This document shows positions 1-9,044 of a stretch of DNA of 64,000 nucleotides, piece after piece. Position numbers and translations under genes: made by a program. Each line of letters starts with the position of its first letter. The first letter of the stretch is position 1. The stretch spans positions 1 to 64,000 of the forward strand of contig CAZAJG010000014.1 of assembly GCA_964485405.1 (NCBI GenBank). The letters are read 5' to 3'. The notes under the pieces are model-generated. The model did no database searches. It was not told the DNA's origin and saw only the letters and a program-made list of their open reading frames with translations. The DNA is from CAKZNE01 sp964485405. Lineage in GTDB: Bacteria; Bacteroidota; Bacteroidia; Flavobacteriales; Schleiferiaceae.

Positions 1-456
1 TTTCTCAGCATACATCAGATACATACGCATAAGCATGCTTGCCCAATCACAACTCTCTGTTCCTCCAGCGCCAGCCGTAATTTGCAAAACTGCACTCAGC
101 TTATCCTCTTCCCCAGAAAGCATATTTTTAAACTCCAGATCTTCTACTATAGTAAGCGTTTTGGTATACTGCTTCTCCACTTCTGCATCCGTCATTTCGC
201 CAAGCTCATGAAACTCTAAAGCCACATCTAGCTCTTCTTTTTGTGTAGCTGCATGTTCGTAACCTTCTACCCAATTTTTCAATCCACGGATTTTACGCAT
301 CACAGCTTCCGCTTTATCATGATCGTTCCAAAAATCAGGCACAGCCGTTTTTTCCTCCTCATTGATTATTAAAATCTTCTTTTCATCAATGTCGAGGTAT
401 TGCTTCAAAGCCGTTAAACGGTTAGCTAACTGTTGGATTTGATCACTTGTTATCAT
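1..456 (-). CDS. prfB: Peptide chain release factor 2 (RF2), N-terminal part, cut by window edge
   Basis: The first 152 codons of RF2, which releases the peptide at UGA and UAA. The start is ATG at 456 on the minus strand; the GGQ catalytic domain lies beyond the window. The N-terminal coiled-coil region and the block GAGGTESCDWASM near the truncated end are diagnostic of RF1/RF2, and the YLDIDEK and PDFWND segments match RF2. Many bacterial prfB genes need a +1 frameshift at CUU-UGA-C after the residues YL. Here the same place reads TAC CTC GAC with no UGA, so the gene is one continuous frame and this autoregulatory switch is absent. A -7 promoter element lies just upstream. Confidence 0.93.
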   Translation of the reverse strand, partial: MITSDQIQQLANRLTALKQYLDIDEKKILIINEEEKTAVPDFWNDHDKAEAVMRKIRGLKNWVEGYEHAATQKEELDVALEFHELGEMTDAEVEKQYTKTLTIVEDLEFKNMLSGEEDKLSAVLQITAGAGGTESCDWASMLMRMYLMYAEK

Positions 457-463
457 AGGAGCA

Positions 464-471
464 CAAAAGTA
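464..471 (-). promoter_or_regulatory. -7 promoter element of prfB
   Basis: TACTTTTG on the minus strand fits the Bacteroidota sigma consensus TAnnTTTG. A TTG (490-488) lies 16 nt upstream and could serve as the -33 element. Only 7 nt separate the element from the ATG, so the transcript would have almost no leader. Confidence 0.5.
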
Positions 472-591
472 GAAGGAAATAGGGTATCAAAAAAGCCCGA
501 TTTTTGAGCTTCACCAAAGGTATCGAAAGCACTGAAGTGAAAATAAGTAAAGTCAATTCCTTTTTAGCGTACAGAATCGCGCACCTTTACT

Positions 592-599
592 ACTTTTGT
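592..599 (+). promoter_or_regulatory. -7 promoter element of lpd
   Basis: TACTTTTG fits TAnnTTTG and ends about 28 nt before the lpd start. I see no convincing -33 TTG at the right spacing, so support comes from the match and the position alone. Confidence 0.4.
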
Positions 600-627
600 T
601 TTGTTATTACAACTAAACCCATCTTTG

Positions 628-2206
628 ATGAATAAATATGATGTAGCCGTAATTGGCTCTGGTCCCGGAGGATATGTTGCTGCCATTCGTTGTGCTCAAC
701 TCGGAATGAAAACTGCCATTATTGAAAAATACTCAACTCTTGGTGGAACTTGTTTAAATGTAGGCTGTATTCCTTCAAAAGCCCTTCTAGACTCATCTGA
801 ACATTACCACAATGCGGTAAAAAAGTTTGAAACGCACGGAATTGATATTGAAAATCCGAGGGTAAACTTCCCTCAAATGATCAACAGAAAGCGTGAAGTG
901 GTAAAACAAACTTGCGATGGTGTTCAGTTTTTAATGGATAAGAATAAGATTGATGTATACCACGGAATGGGTTCGTTTGAAACGGAACACATTATTAAAG
1001 TGCAGAAGGAAGACGGTGAAGAACAAATTGAAGCAAAGAATATTATTATAGCAACAGGGAGTAAACCAACCGAGTTGCCCTTTGCAAAATTTGATAAAGA
1101 AAGAATCATTAGCAGTACAGAAGCACTTGAATTGAGTGAGCTTCCAAAAAGCATGATCGTAATTGGGGGTGGCGTAATTGGTTTAGAACTCGGTAGCGTT
1201 TATGCCCGTTTAGGAACAGAAGTAACGGTTGTTGAATACTTAGATCGAGTAATTCCTGCTTTTGATGCATCCTTAGGCAAAGAGTTGGTTAAATCCATGA
1301 AAAAACTTGGGGTTAAATTTAACCTAAGCCATAAAGTTACTGAAGTAACACGCAAAGGNNNNNNNNNNGTTTGACGAGATTGAAAAAGCTCATCCCGATG
1401 TCTTTAACATACTCTTGCAAGTGCTTGATGATGGGCGCCTTACTGATGGGCAAGGACGCACGGTGGATTTCCGTAACACGCTTATTATCATGACCTCTAA
1501 TATTGGGGCTCAGCATCTTCTAAACCTTGGCAAAGGTGATACTGTAGAAGTAAAAGCAACAGACAAGAAAGGAAAAGATGTAAGTTTTGAAGGAGATTAC
1601 TGCTTAGTTTCTGTTGGAAGAAAAGCCTACACAGATGGACTTAACCTTGAAGGTATTGGCTTAACTGCAAATGAAAGAGGGCAAGTAGAAGTAAATGATC
1701 AACTTCAAACTGCTAAAAGCCATATTTATGCGATTGGAGATGTTGTACGTGGAACCATGCTTGCGCATAAAGCAGAAGAAGAAGGTACTATGGTAGCCGA
1801 ATTGCTGGCCGGAGAAAAACCTCATATTGACTACAATTTAATACCGAATGTGGTATACACCTGGCCTGAAGTTGCCAGTGTAGGAAAAACAGAGGAACAG
1901 CTAAAAGAAGCCAAAATCGAATATAAATCTGGTCAATTTGCTATGCGCGCTTTAGGACGCGCTAGAGCCAGCACTGATATAGAAGGTTTGGTAAAGATTT
2001 TAGCAGACAAAAATACGGACGAAATATTAGGTGTACATATGATAGCGGCTCGCGCAGCAGATATGATTGCCGAAGGAGTTGTAGCTATGGAGTACCGTGC
2101 CTCCGCAGAAGATATTGCTCGAATGAGCCATGCTCACCCAACTTTTACCGAAGCAATTAAAGAAGCTGCATTAGCTGCAACGGCCAACCGTCCTATACAC
2201 GCTTAA
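628..2206 (+). CDS. lpdA: Dihydrolipoyl dehydrogenase (E3), interrupted by an assembly artefact
   Basis: Flavoprotein that reoxidises dihydrolipoyl groups of the 2-oxoacid dehydrogenase complexes and the glycine cleavage system (gcvP is at 19.9 kb). The start is ATG 628 (MNKYDVAVIGSGPGG), not the TTG at 601. The FAD motif GSGPGG, the redox pair C42/C47 in GGTCLNVGC, the NAD motif GGGVIGLELGS and the C-terminal HAHPT catalytic histidine are all present. The frame is broken at 1359 by ten N followed by a piece of clpB; lpd resumes at 1537. The 7-mer GCAAAGG occurs both at 1352-1358 and 1530-1536, and removing 1359-1536 restores a continuous 466-residue protein of normal family length. The gene itself is therefore probably intact in the organism. 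Confidence 0.9.
1359..1368. other. Assembly gap (10 N) inside lpd
   Basis: Ten N, a placeholder of unknown true length. It is followed directly by sequence that belongs to another gene (clpB). Confidence 0.98.
1369..1529 (+). other. Misplaced fragment of a ClpB AAA+ ATPase gene
   Basis: From 1370 the reading frame encodes FDEIEKAHPDVFN, then LLQVLDDGRLTDGQGR and IIMTSNIGAQ. This is the second AAA+ module of ClpB (Walker B with the following sensor region), about 53 residues. Nothing in lipoamide dehydrogenase resembles it. It sits exactly between an N gap and a 7-bp match to the lpd sequence left of the gap. It looks like contig-end or gap-filling sequence joined on a short overlap. By chance it stays in frame with the lpd remainder, so automatic annotation would create a false ClpB-Lpd fusion. 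Its exact right edge is uncertain by a few bases. Confidence 0.88.
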
Positions 2207-2222
2207 AATGAATTTTAACATC

Positions 2223-2262
2223 AACCTTTCAACTCTTTATGTATAAGAGTTGAAAGGTTTTA
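2223..2262 (+). terminator. Rho-independent terminator after lpd
   Basis: Perfect 15-bp stem, AACCTTTCAACTCTT (2223-2237) with its complement at 2245-2259 and a 7-nt loop, followed by a short T-rich stretch, directly behind the lpd stop. Confidence 0.85.
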
Positions 2263-2268
2263 TATTTG
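2261..2268 (+). promoter_or_regulatory. Possible -7 element for the hybrid kinase
   Basis: TATATTTG fits TAnnTTTG and ends 19 nt before the TTG start at 2288. It overlaps the tail of the preceding terminator. Confidence 0.35.
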
Positions 2269-2287
2269 CTTCATATCACCACACAGT

Positions 2288-5200
2288 TTGAACATTAAAA
2301 ACATAAGCGTTCTATTCCCTATCTATTTGGCTATAACCGTAGCTATTGCTTTAGGCGTTTATTTTTTTGTTACTCATCTTGAAAACGAACAGCAAAAAGA
2401 TGTTGAGCGTCTAAACAAAGCTGGAGAAGAACAAGTACTGCTTCAAAAAATCAGTAAGTCTGTGCTCATTTTGCCATCCGCAGATGAAACACAAAAGCTA
2501 AGTCGCTTTTATGTCAATCTGGAAAAGGATTTTCAAAGATTTTCAAAAATCCATCAGAGTTTTGCTGGTGGTGGGTTATCTAAAAAAATTAGGGAAAAAG
2601 ACCAAGCTCTTCTGGACTCCAACAGCGCCAAAATTGTTACCTACCATGAAAATCTTGCTCAACATATAGAACGGATTAAACAGTATTGTAAGGGTAAACT
2701 ATCTCCTGCAGAAGCTCAAATAGAAGTAGAAGCTATTCAAAAAATTGAAAGCCAAACCGCTAAGCTCCTAAATGAGAACATCCAACTCTTCATAGATAGC
2801 TCGGAAGAGAAGCATACCCAGCGAAATGGATGGTATTTATACCTCTTATTTGGGGCGATATCTATTTACCTACTTTTTACGGTAGTACTCGCCATACCTA
2901 CGATTAGAAACTACCGAGCTGCAGATCAGTTAAAAGCAGTAGCCTTAGAAGAGCAACAAGAGCTCAACCAGGAACTGGCGGTTAGAGAAGAAGAGCTTAC
3001 GCAGACTGTAGAACGGCTTAATCTGGCTAATATTTTTATTGAAGAGAGTGAAGCAAACCTGCACGCCATCATGAATTATAGCGACCTAGAAATATGGTCG
3101 ATAAACCGAGAAGGCACTCTAGTAAAAGGAAACAGCAAGTTTAGAGCTGCCTATGAGGAGCTAGTAGGCGAAGAACCCATGGAAGGTTCAACTTCTCTTT
3201 TTGATGCTATAAAAAACAAAGGACTTGATGCCTGGACAACGCATTATCAAAGAGCTTTTAGAGGTGAAAAAAGTTCTTTCAACATTCAAAGAGACAACCT
3301 CACTCTTGAGGTAAATATTAATCCCATTTACAACAATGGTAGAGAAATTGTTGGTGCTTCGGGCTTTATAAAAGATATAACCGAGCAGATAGAAGCACAA
3401 GAAAGAATACAAGTTTCTAGCTCACGACTAAAAACAGTACTTGAAAACGCCCAACAGGGCTTATGGGATTGGGATTTGTTATCAGATGTGTTAATACTAA
3501 ATGATATTTTCCCAAAGCTTCACGGATATGAAGCAAGTGAAATTGATGATGAACTAGAATTTTGGAATACAACGATTCACCCTGATTTCAAAAAGGTTTT
3601 TGACGACTATATTTCAGATGCTAAAAATCCAGACACCCCTGTTACAGCTGATTTTGATTACAAAGCCATTAAAAAAGATGGTAAAGAAATCTGGTTAAGA
3701 TTACAAGGAAAAATCACCAGCTTTAATTTCGACAAAGTTCCTCTTCGTATGATGGGTACCATAACGGATGTTACCTCCAGAAAGGAAAATGAAATTAGAC
3801 TAAAAGAGCTATATGAAGCTGAGCAGGAGTTCAATCAGGAATTAGCTACAAGAGAAGAAGAATTATCTGCACGAGAAGTAGAGTTAAGTCAATATGTGAT
3901 GCAACTTGAGCAGATTAAAAATCAACTCGAGCACAGTGAATCAAGGCTCAAATCCGTTATTGAAAACCTACCAGTAGGAGCTGTATTGGTTCAAGGAGAA
4001 AAGCTACTCTTAAACAAAAAAGCAACTCAAATAACAGGTTATTCAAGCAATGAGATAAAGACGAATGAGGATTGGTTTAATACCGTTTACGAAGAAGAAA
4101 CAGAAGTGGTTAAGGCCAAGTATGAACAAATACTAAACTCAGGCTTTATTGAAAACTTCCTATATGCTATTATTTCGAAAAATGGCGAACGAAAAGTAAT
4201 TGACTTTGGCGGCTACGACTTTGATGGAGGCGTAATATGGACGCTGAATGATGTTACTGAAAAACGAAGAGCGGAAAAAACACTCATTAAGAATGAAAAG
4301 GCTATTCGCGAGCTGTACGAGATTTCCGCTAACACAGATTTAACCACAGAGGAAAAACTTGGAGAAATATTAAAATTAGGTGGGGAGAGGTTCCGTTTGC
4401 CACTAGGCATCATATCTCGAGTAGATATAGAAGAAAACGTTTATGAAGTGATTAACACCTTCTCCGAAGGGATGGACATACCGATCGGCACTCGTTTTGA
4501 CTTAGGAAAAACATACTGCTCCGAAGTAGTAGAGAAAGAGAATACTATAGCTATTGAAAAACTAGACGATAGTGAGTTTAGCAAACATCCAGCTCATCAG
4601 GAGTTTAAAATGGGCGCCTATTTAGCCGCACCAATTGAAGTAGGTTCATCGCTCTATGGAACACTTAACTTTTCTAGCAACGAGAATTATAGAGGCAAAT
4701 TCACAGAAAACGACAAAAGCCTTTTGAACTTAATGGCCAGTTGGATTGGTGCCGAAATTGAGGCTACACAATCGAATTCAGCTCTAATAGAAGCGAAAGA
4801 AGCTGCGGAAGAAGCCGCTAGAGCTAAAAGCGATTTCTTGGCTACTATGAGTCATGAAATACGAACACCTATGAACGGTGTTATTGGTATGACTAGCCTA
4901 TTGCTTCAAACCACTCTATCAGAAGAACAGTTGGATTACGTGAATACCATTCGCTTGAGCGGTGACGCGCTTCTTTCCGTGATCAATGACATTCTCGACT
5001 TCAGTAAGATTGAAGCGGGGAATATGTCTTTAGAAGAGTTTCCTTTTGAAATCTCTCAATGTGTAGAAGAAGCAGTGGAACTACTTTCCGCTAAAGTGAC
5101 CGAAAAGAATATCGATCTACTTTACTTTATAGATCCGGAAGTACCCGATATCGTATCTGGTGATATTACTCGTTTGCGTCAGGTGCTTATCAACCTTATT

Positions 5201-6388
5201 GGGAACGCCATAAAGTTTACCGAACACGGTGAGATCGTAGTTCGAGTAGAACTACAAAACAAACAAGACCATGACGCTGAGATATACTTCTCTGTAAGAG
5301 ATACTGGAATTGGTATTACAGAAGAGCAACGAAACAAACTGTTCACTGCATTTACACAAGCAGACTCTAGTACAACTCGAAAGTATGGTGGCACAGGTTT
5401 AGGTTTAGCTATCTGTAAAAAGCTTGTTACTTTAATGGGCGGTGAAATTTGGGTGGATAGCGACCCTGGCCAAGGCTCTAACTTCCAGTTTCAAATTCAA
5501 GGAAAGGTTATAAAGCAAGATAAGGGTTCAGGTCTTGATGAAAAACAAGGCTTTATTTTAGAAAATAAAAGAGCCCTCTTGGTAGACGATTCCGAAACAA
5601 ACCTTCGTATTCTTCAAAAGCAATTTGAAAAGTGGGGCATCCAGTCTGTTCCAGTTAACACTTCTCAAAAAGGATTGGAAAAAGCCTTAAATGATGACTT
5701 CGACCTGGTAGTTATGGACTATGAAATGCCGGAAATTGATGGGGTTGAAGTAACCACCAGAATCCGAAAAAAATATTCTAAAACACAGCTTCCTGTCATT
5801 CTTTTAAGTTCTGCTTATCCGGATATTACAGACGAAAAGAAAAATTACCTTTTCTCTGCTTATTATATGAAGCCTATTAAACACAGCCTTCTGTTGAAGT
5901 CTATTACTCGTGTATTGGCTTCCGTTAATCCTAAGAAGGTGGAGAAAAAGAAATCTATCGGGACAGGTCAGGAAAAAGATAAAAAAGCGATTCAGGAAAC
6001 GAGTAGCTTCCCTTTAAATATTCTTTTAGCGGAAGACAATCTAGTAAATCAAAAACTAGCCGTATTAACCATGAAAAACATGGGCTACACCATTGATGTA
6101 GTTGCAAACGGTTTAGAAGCACTAGAAGCAGTTTCCAGACAGCAATACGACATTGTGTTTATGGATGTGCAAATGCCGGAAATGGATGGTGTTGAAGCTA
6201 CTCATGCCATCATTAAGAAAATGGGAGACAAACGACCCGTTATTGTTGCCATGACTGCCAATGCAATGGAGGGAGATAGAGAGAAATTCTTGAATGAAGG
6301 AATGGACGACTATGTAAGCAAACCCATAAGCGTGGAAGCTATTAAGAAGGTGCTCCAGGTAGTTTATGAAGGTAAAGTGGCAAAATAA
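2288..6388 (+). CDS. Hybrid sensor histidine kinase with PAS, GAF and two receiver domains
   Basis: A 1366-residue membrane-bound phosphorelay protein with no ATG near its N terminus; TTG at 2288 is the likely start. Order: transmembrane helix 8-27, extracytoplasmic helical sensor, transmembrane helix about 183-204, coiled coil, PAS-like domains near 252-372, 378-497 and 556-660, GAF near 685-834, dimerisation domain with phospho-acceptor H856 in MSHEIRTPMNG, ATPase domain with NLIGNAIKF, DTGIGI and GGTGLGLAI, then receivers with phospho-acceptor D1144 (MDYEMPEIDG) and D1293 (MDVQMPEMDG). There is no HPt domain or output domain in the chain, so the next partner must be elsewhere. The stop overlaps the pabB start by 1 nt. 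The ligand cannot be predicted. Confidence 0.92.
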   Translation: MNIKNISVLFPIYLAITVAIALGVYFFVTHLENEQQKDVERLNKAGEEQVLLQKISKSVLILPSADETQKLSRFYVNLEKDFQRFSKIHQSFAGGGLSKKIREKDQALLDSNSAKIVTYHENLAQHIERIKQYCKGKLSPAEAQIEVEAIQKIESQTAKLLNENIQLFIDSSEEKHTQRNGWYLYLLFGAISIYLLFTVVLAIPTIRNYRAADQLKAVALEEQQELNQELAVREEELTQTVERLNLANIFIEESEANLHAIMNYSDLEIWSINREGTLVKGNSKFRAAYEELVGEEPMEGSTSLFDAIKNKGLDAWTTHYQRAFRGEKSSFNIQRDNLTLEVNINPIYNNGREIVGASGFIKDITEQIEAQERIQVSSSRLKTVLENAQQGLWDWDLLSDVLILNDIFPKLHGYEASEIDDELEFWNTTIHPDFKKVFDDYISDAKNPDTPVTADFDYKAIKKDGKEIWLRLQGKITSFNFDKVPLRMMGTITDVTSRKENEIRLKELYEAEQEFNQELATREEELSAREVELSQYVMQLEQIKNQLEHSESRLKSVIENLPVGAVLVQGEKLLLNKKATQITGYSSNEIKTNEDWFNTVYEEETEVVKAKYEQILNSGFIENFLYAIISKNGERKVIDFGGYDFDGGVIWTLNDVTEKRRAEKTLIKNEKAIRELYEISANTDLTTEEKLGEILKLGGERFRLPLGIISRVDIEENVYEVINTFSEGMDIPIGTRFDLGKTYCSEVVEKENTIAIEKLDDSEFSKHPAHQEFKMGAYLAAPIEVGSSLYGTLNFSSNENYRGKFTENDKSLLNLMASWIGAEIEATQSNSALIEAKEAAEEAARAKSDFLATMSHEIRTPMNGVIGMTSLLLQTTLSEEQLDYVNTIRLSGDALLSVINDILDFSKIEAGNMSLEEFPFEISQCVEEAVELLSAKVTEKNIDLLYFIDPEVPDIVSGDITRLRQVLINLIGNAIKFTEHGEIVVRVELQNKQDHDAEIYFSVRDTGIGITEEQRNKLFTAFTQADSSTTRKYGGTGLGLAICKKLVTLMGGEIWVDSDPGQGSNFQFQIQGKVIKQDKGSGLDEKQGFILENKRALLVDDSETNLRILQKQFEKWGIQSVPVNTSQKGLEKALNDDFDLVVMDYEMPEIDGVEVTTRIRKKYSKTQLPVILLSSAYPDITDEKKNYLFSAYYMKPIKHSLLLKSITRVLASVNPKKVEKKKSIGTGQEKDKKAIQETSSFPLNILLAEDNLVNQKLAVLTMKNMGYTIDVVANGLEALEAVSRQQYDIVFMDVQMPEMDGVEATHAIIKKMGDKRPVIVAMTANAMEGDREKFLNEGMDDYVSKPISVEAIKKVLQVVYEGKVAK

Positions 6389-7683
6389 TGCGGAACACAT
6401 TTACAATATCGGAAACTGAATTTCCCGATATTATCGAATCGCTCCTTGAGCTATCCAAAACCACCCCGCACTTTCAATACTTAGATTCTCACGAAAATCC
6501 AGACTTGTATCAAAGCCATAAATGGATTTGTGCCATTGGAGCGAAGCATGTTTTTTCTCCTAAAACGGATACCCCTCTCGATGAGCTTTTCGCATTTCAT
6601 CAAGAACATCAGGATTGGCTGTTTGGTCATTTGAGCTATGATCTTAAAAATGATTTGGAAGAACTCAAGAGTGAAAATCCAGATCATCTGGCTTTTCCTA
6701 AGCTTCAATTTTTTATCCCGGAAACACTGATTTATAGCGAAGGAGACACCTATATTGTAAAGAGCCATACGTATCAAAATGCAGAACAATTTGTAGCGAT
6801 TCTCCCAACAGAAAACCCTTCCACATCTTCATCTCAAGTAGAACTGAAGCCCAAAACAAGCAGAGAGCAATACTTGAACTGTGTAAACCAACTAAAAGAA
6901 GAGCTCCAGTACGGAAACATTTATGAAATCAACTACTGCATCGAATTTGCGCAAAAAGCACAAATAGAACCTCTACAAGTATTCACAAAACTCAGTAAAC
7001 TCTCTAAAGCGCCATTTATGTGTTACTACCGAAGTAACGATCAATTTATGGCTTGTGCTTCTCCTGAAAGATATCTTAAAAAACAAGGCGCTAAGCTTAT
7101 ATCTCAACCCATCAAAGGCACTGCAAAACGTTCAAAAGATCCGGTAGTGGATCAGGAGTTAAAAAAACACCTCTCTCAGGATGAAAAAGAAAGGTCTGAG
7201 AATGTAATGATCGTGGATTTAGTTCGAAACGATTTAAGTAAAGTAGCTCAAAAAGCATCCGTTAAAGTGGATGAACTTTTTGGGATATACTCCTACCCGG
7301 GTGTGCACCAGATGATTTCAACGGTAAGCTGTGCTCTAAAAGAAAACCTAAACTTTAGCGATGCGTTAAAAGCAAGTTTCCCTATGGGAAGTATGACTGG
7401 AGCTCCAAAGTTTAAGGCCATGCAACTGATTGAAGACTATGAGAATTTTTCACGTTCCCTTTACTCTGGATCTGTTGGCTACATCACTCCAAGTGGTGAT
7501 TTTGATTTTAATGTAGTCATTCGCAGTATTCTCTACAGCGGCAAAAACCAGTATGTATCCGCAAGAGTGGGTAGCGCCATTACCATTCATTGCGATGCCG
7601 AAAAAGAATATACAGAGTGCTTGTTAAAGGCAGAAAATCTTTTCCGATCCTTACAATCGTCTCCTTTACAATCTAAACCGTAA
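6388..7683 (+). CDS. pabB: Anthranilate/aminodeoxychorismate synthase component I family (PabB-like)
   Basis: Chorismate-utilising enzyme of 431 residues that probably makes 4-amino-4-deoxychorismate for folate. Family signatures run in order through the C-terminal half: YEINYCIEF, SPERYLK, QPIKGTAKR, VDLVRNDLSKVA, SYPGVHQM, FPMGSMTGAPK and YSGSVGYI. The PIKGT form and the stand-alone length favour PabB over TrpE. No glutamine amidotransferase subunit lies beside it. It begins inside the stop codon of the upstream kinase (TAATG), so translation is probably coupled even though the functions look unrelated. Confidence 0.85.
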   Translation: MRNTFTISETEFPDIIESLLELSKTTPHFQYLDSHENPDLYQSHKWICAIGAKHVFSPKTDTPLDELFAFHQEHQDWLFGHLSYDLKNDLEELKSENPDHLAFPKLQFFIPETLIYSEGDTYIVKSHTYQNAEQFVAILPTENPSTSSSQVELKPKTSREQYLNCVNQLKEELQYGNIYEINYCIEFAQKAQIEPLQVFTKLSKLSKAPFMCYYRSNDQFMACASPERYLKKQGAKLISQPIKGTAKRSKDPVVDQELKKHLSQDEKERSENVMIVDLVRNDLSKVAQKASVKVDELFGIYSYPGVHQMISTVSCALKENLNFSDALKASFPMGSMTGAPKFKAMQLIEDYENFSRSLYSGSVGYITPSGDFDFNVVIRSILYSGKNQYVSARVGSAITIHCDAEKEYTECLLKAENLFRSLQSSPLQSKP

Positions 7684-7690
7684 AACTCTT

Positions 7691-7698
7691 TACTTTTA
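7691..7698 (+). promoter_or_regulatory. Possible -7 element for tilS
   Basis: TACTTTTA differs in the last base from TAnnTTTG and ends 7 nt before the ATG at 7706, the same geometry as seen at prfB and lpxD. Confidence 0.3.
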
Positions 7699-7705
7699 CC
7701 TCCAA

Positions 7706-9034
7706 ATGAAGGATCTTTTTCAGGCGGTAAAACAATTTCTAACAGATCGAAGATTATATACCCAAGACCATACTTTTTTATTGGCCTGTAGCGGTGGTAT
7801 AGATTCTATGGTTCTAACCCATATTTTCCAGAAACTTCAGCTGCGTGTAGCCGTTACCCATTGCAATTTTAACCTGAGAGGAAAGGATTCAAAAAAAGAT
7901 GAAGCCTTTGTTGAAACCTACGCTCAAACCCATAATATTCCTTTTTTCGCAAAAAGTTTCGATACCCAAACCTACGCTCAGGATCTTGGTATATCTATTC
8001 AAATGGCCGCTCGTGAGCTTCGCTATTCTTTTTTTAACGAGCTTATGAATCAAAACGGTTTTGACTTTTTAGTCACAGCCCATCACCTGGATGATTCTTT
8101 GGAAACTTTACTCATCAATCTAGGGCGAGGAACAGGAATTTTCGGTTTGGGCGGCATCCCCTTGGATGACAACAAGGTGTTAAGACCTTTAAGCTCTATT
8201 GAAAAATATGAGTTACAACGCTATGCTCAAGACTATGATTTAAAATGGAGAGAAGATAGCTCCAATGCAAAGGACGACTATCAACGGAACTACATCCGCC
8301 ATCACGTGAGTCCATCTTTAAAAGAGGCCAATCCCCATTTTAGTTCAGGGTTTAGAAAGTCCCTCAACTTGGTAAATCTGGATTTGCAGCTTTATGAATA
8401 CTTTTTGAAAGAAACATTTCAAAAAATTAGTCAAAATAAAGAAGGTAAAACCTACGTCAATGTATTGGACTTAAAAGATCTACCCTCCCCTTCTAGTCTC
8501 TTACATTTCTGGCTTAGCCCACTAGATTCTTTTGATATTAGTGCTATTGAAAGATCCTTAAACAGCGAAAGTGGAAAAGTATTTGAAACAGAGAAATATC
8601 GTCTACTAAAAGATCGTTCCCACCTCATCTTACAACCTCAATCTGACTTAAATCCAGATGATGAGTATTTGATTCAGATCGAAAGCACCGGTATACAGCA
8701 TCCCATTTCTCTGGAAATTGAAATTCAGGAGAACGCGCCAATCGAAATTCCAAAAGAAAAAGCTATTGTTGCTTTGGATTTTGATAAACTAAAATTCCCG
8801 TTAAAACTGAGAAAGTGGAAAGCTGGAGATCGTTTTACCCCACTAGGGATGCAACAAAGCAAAAAGTTAAGCGATTTTTTTATTGATCAAAAACTTTCAC
8901 GATTTGATAAATCGGCAATATGGCTGCTCTGTTCAGGCGATGATATCGTTTGGATTATTGGCCATCGAATAAATGACTTATATAAAATTACGAATCACAC
9001 AAAATCTACGTATTTTGTGCGCCTTTTGAAATAA
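7706..9034 (+). CDS. tilS: tRNA(Ile)-lysidine synthetase
   Basis: Adds lysine to C34 of the CAU-anticodon isoleucine tRNA so that it reads AUA. The protein has 442 residues, normal for the family. The PP-loop ATP-binding motif SGGIDS is at residues 29-34. The following segments CNFNLRG, AHHLDDSLET, LGRGTG and RPL are typical of TilS. The C-terminal domain (about 365-440, LRKWKAGDRFTPLGM) is the TilS tRNA-binding part. It lies 22 nt after pabB and 10 nt before dsbD. Confidence 0.94.
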   Translation: MKDLFQAVKQFLTDRRLYTQDHTFLLACSGGIDSMVLTHIFQKLQLRVAVTHCNFNLRGKDSKKDEAFVETYAQTHNIPFFAKSFDTQTYAQDLGISIQMAARELRYSFFNELMNQNGFDFLVTAHHLDDSLETLLINLGRGTGIFGLGGIPLDDNKVLRPLSSIEKYELQRYAQDYDLKWREDSSNAKDDYQRNYIRHHVSPSLKEANPHFSSGFRKSLNLVNLDLQLYEYFLKETFQKISQNKEGKTYVNVLDLKDLPSPSSLLHFWLSPLDSFDISAIERSLNSESGKVFETEKYRLLKDRSHLILQPQSDLNPDDEYLIQIESTGIQHPISLEIEIQENAPIEIPKEKAIVALDFDKLKFPLKLRKWKAGDRFTPLGMQQSKKLSDFFIDQKLSRFDKSAIWLLCSGDDIVWIIGHRINDLYKITNHTKSTYFVRLLK

Positions 9035-9044
9035 ACTATTAAGG

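Noticed and set aside
601..627. TTG at 601 as lpd start
   Set aside because: The nine extra residues are not part of the family; ATG 628 starts directly with the FAD-binding strand.
1352..1536. Target-site duplication of a mobile element (7-bp repeat GCAAAGG)
   Set aside because: The insert has no transposase, no terminal inverted repeats and is plain clpB coding sequence; the repeat fits a short-overlap misjoin.
1370..2206. A real ClpB-Lpd fusion protein or a truncated ClpB gene
   Set aside because: The ClpB part is about 53 residues of one module, touches an N run, and removing it restores a complete lpd. An assembly join is the simpler reading.
6122..6789. Minus-strand frames opposite the kinase end and pabB
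   Set aside because: Both strands cannot be under coding constraint here, and the plus-strand genes carry complete domain motifs.
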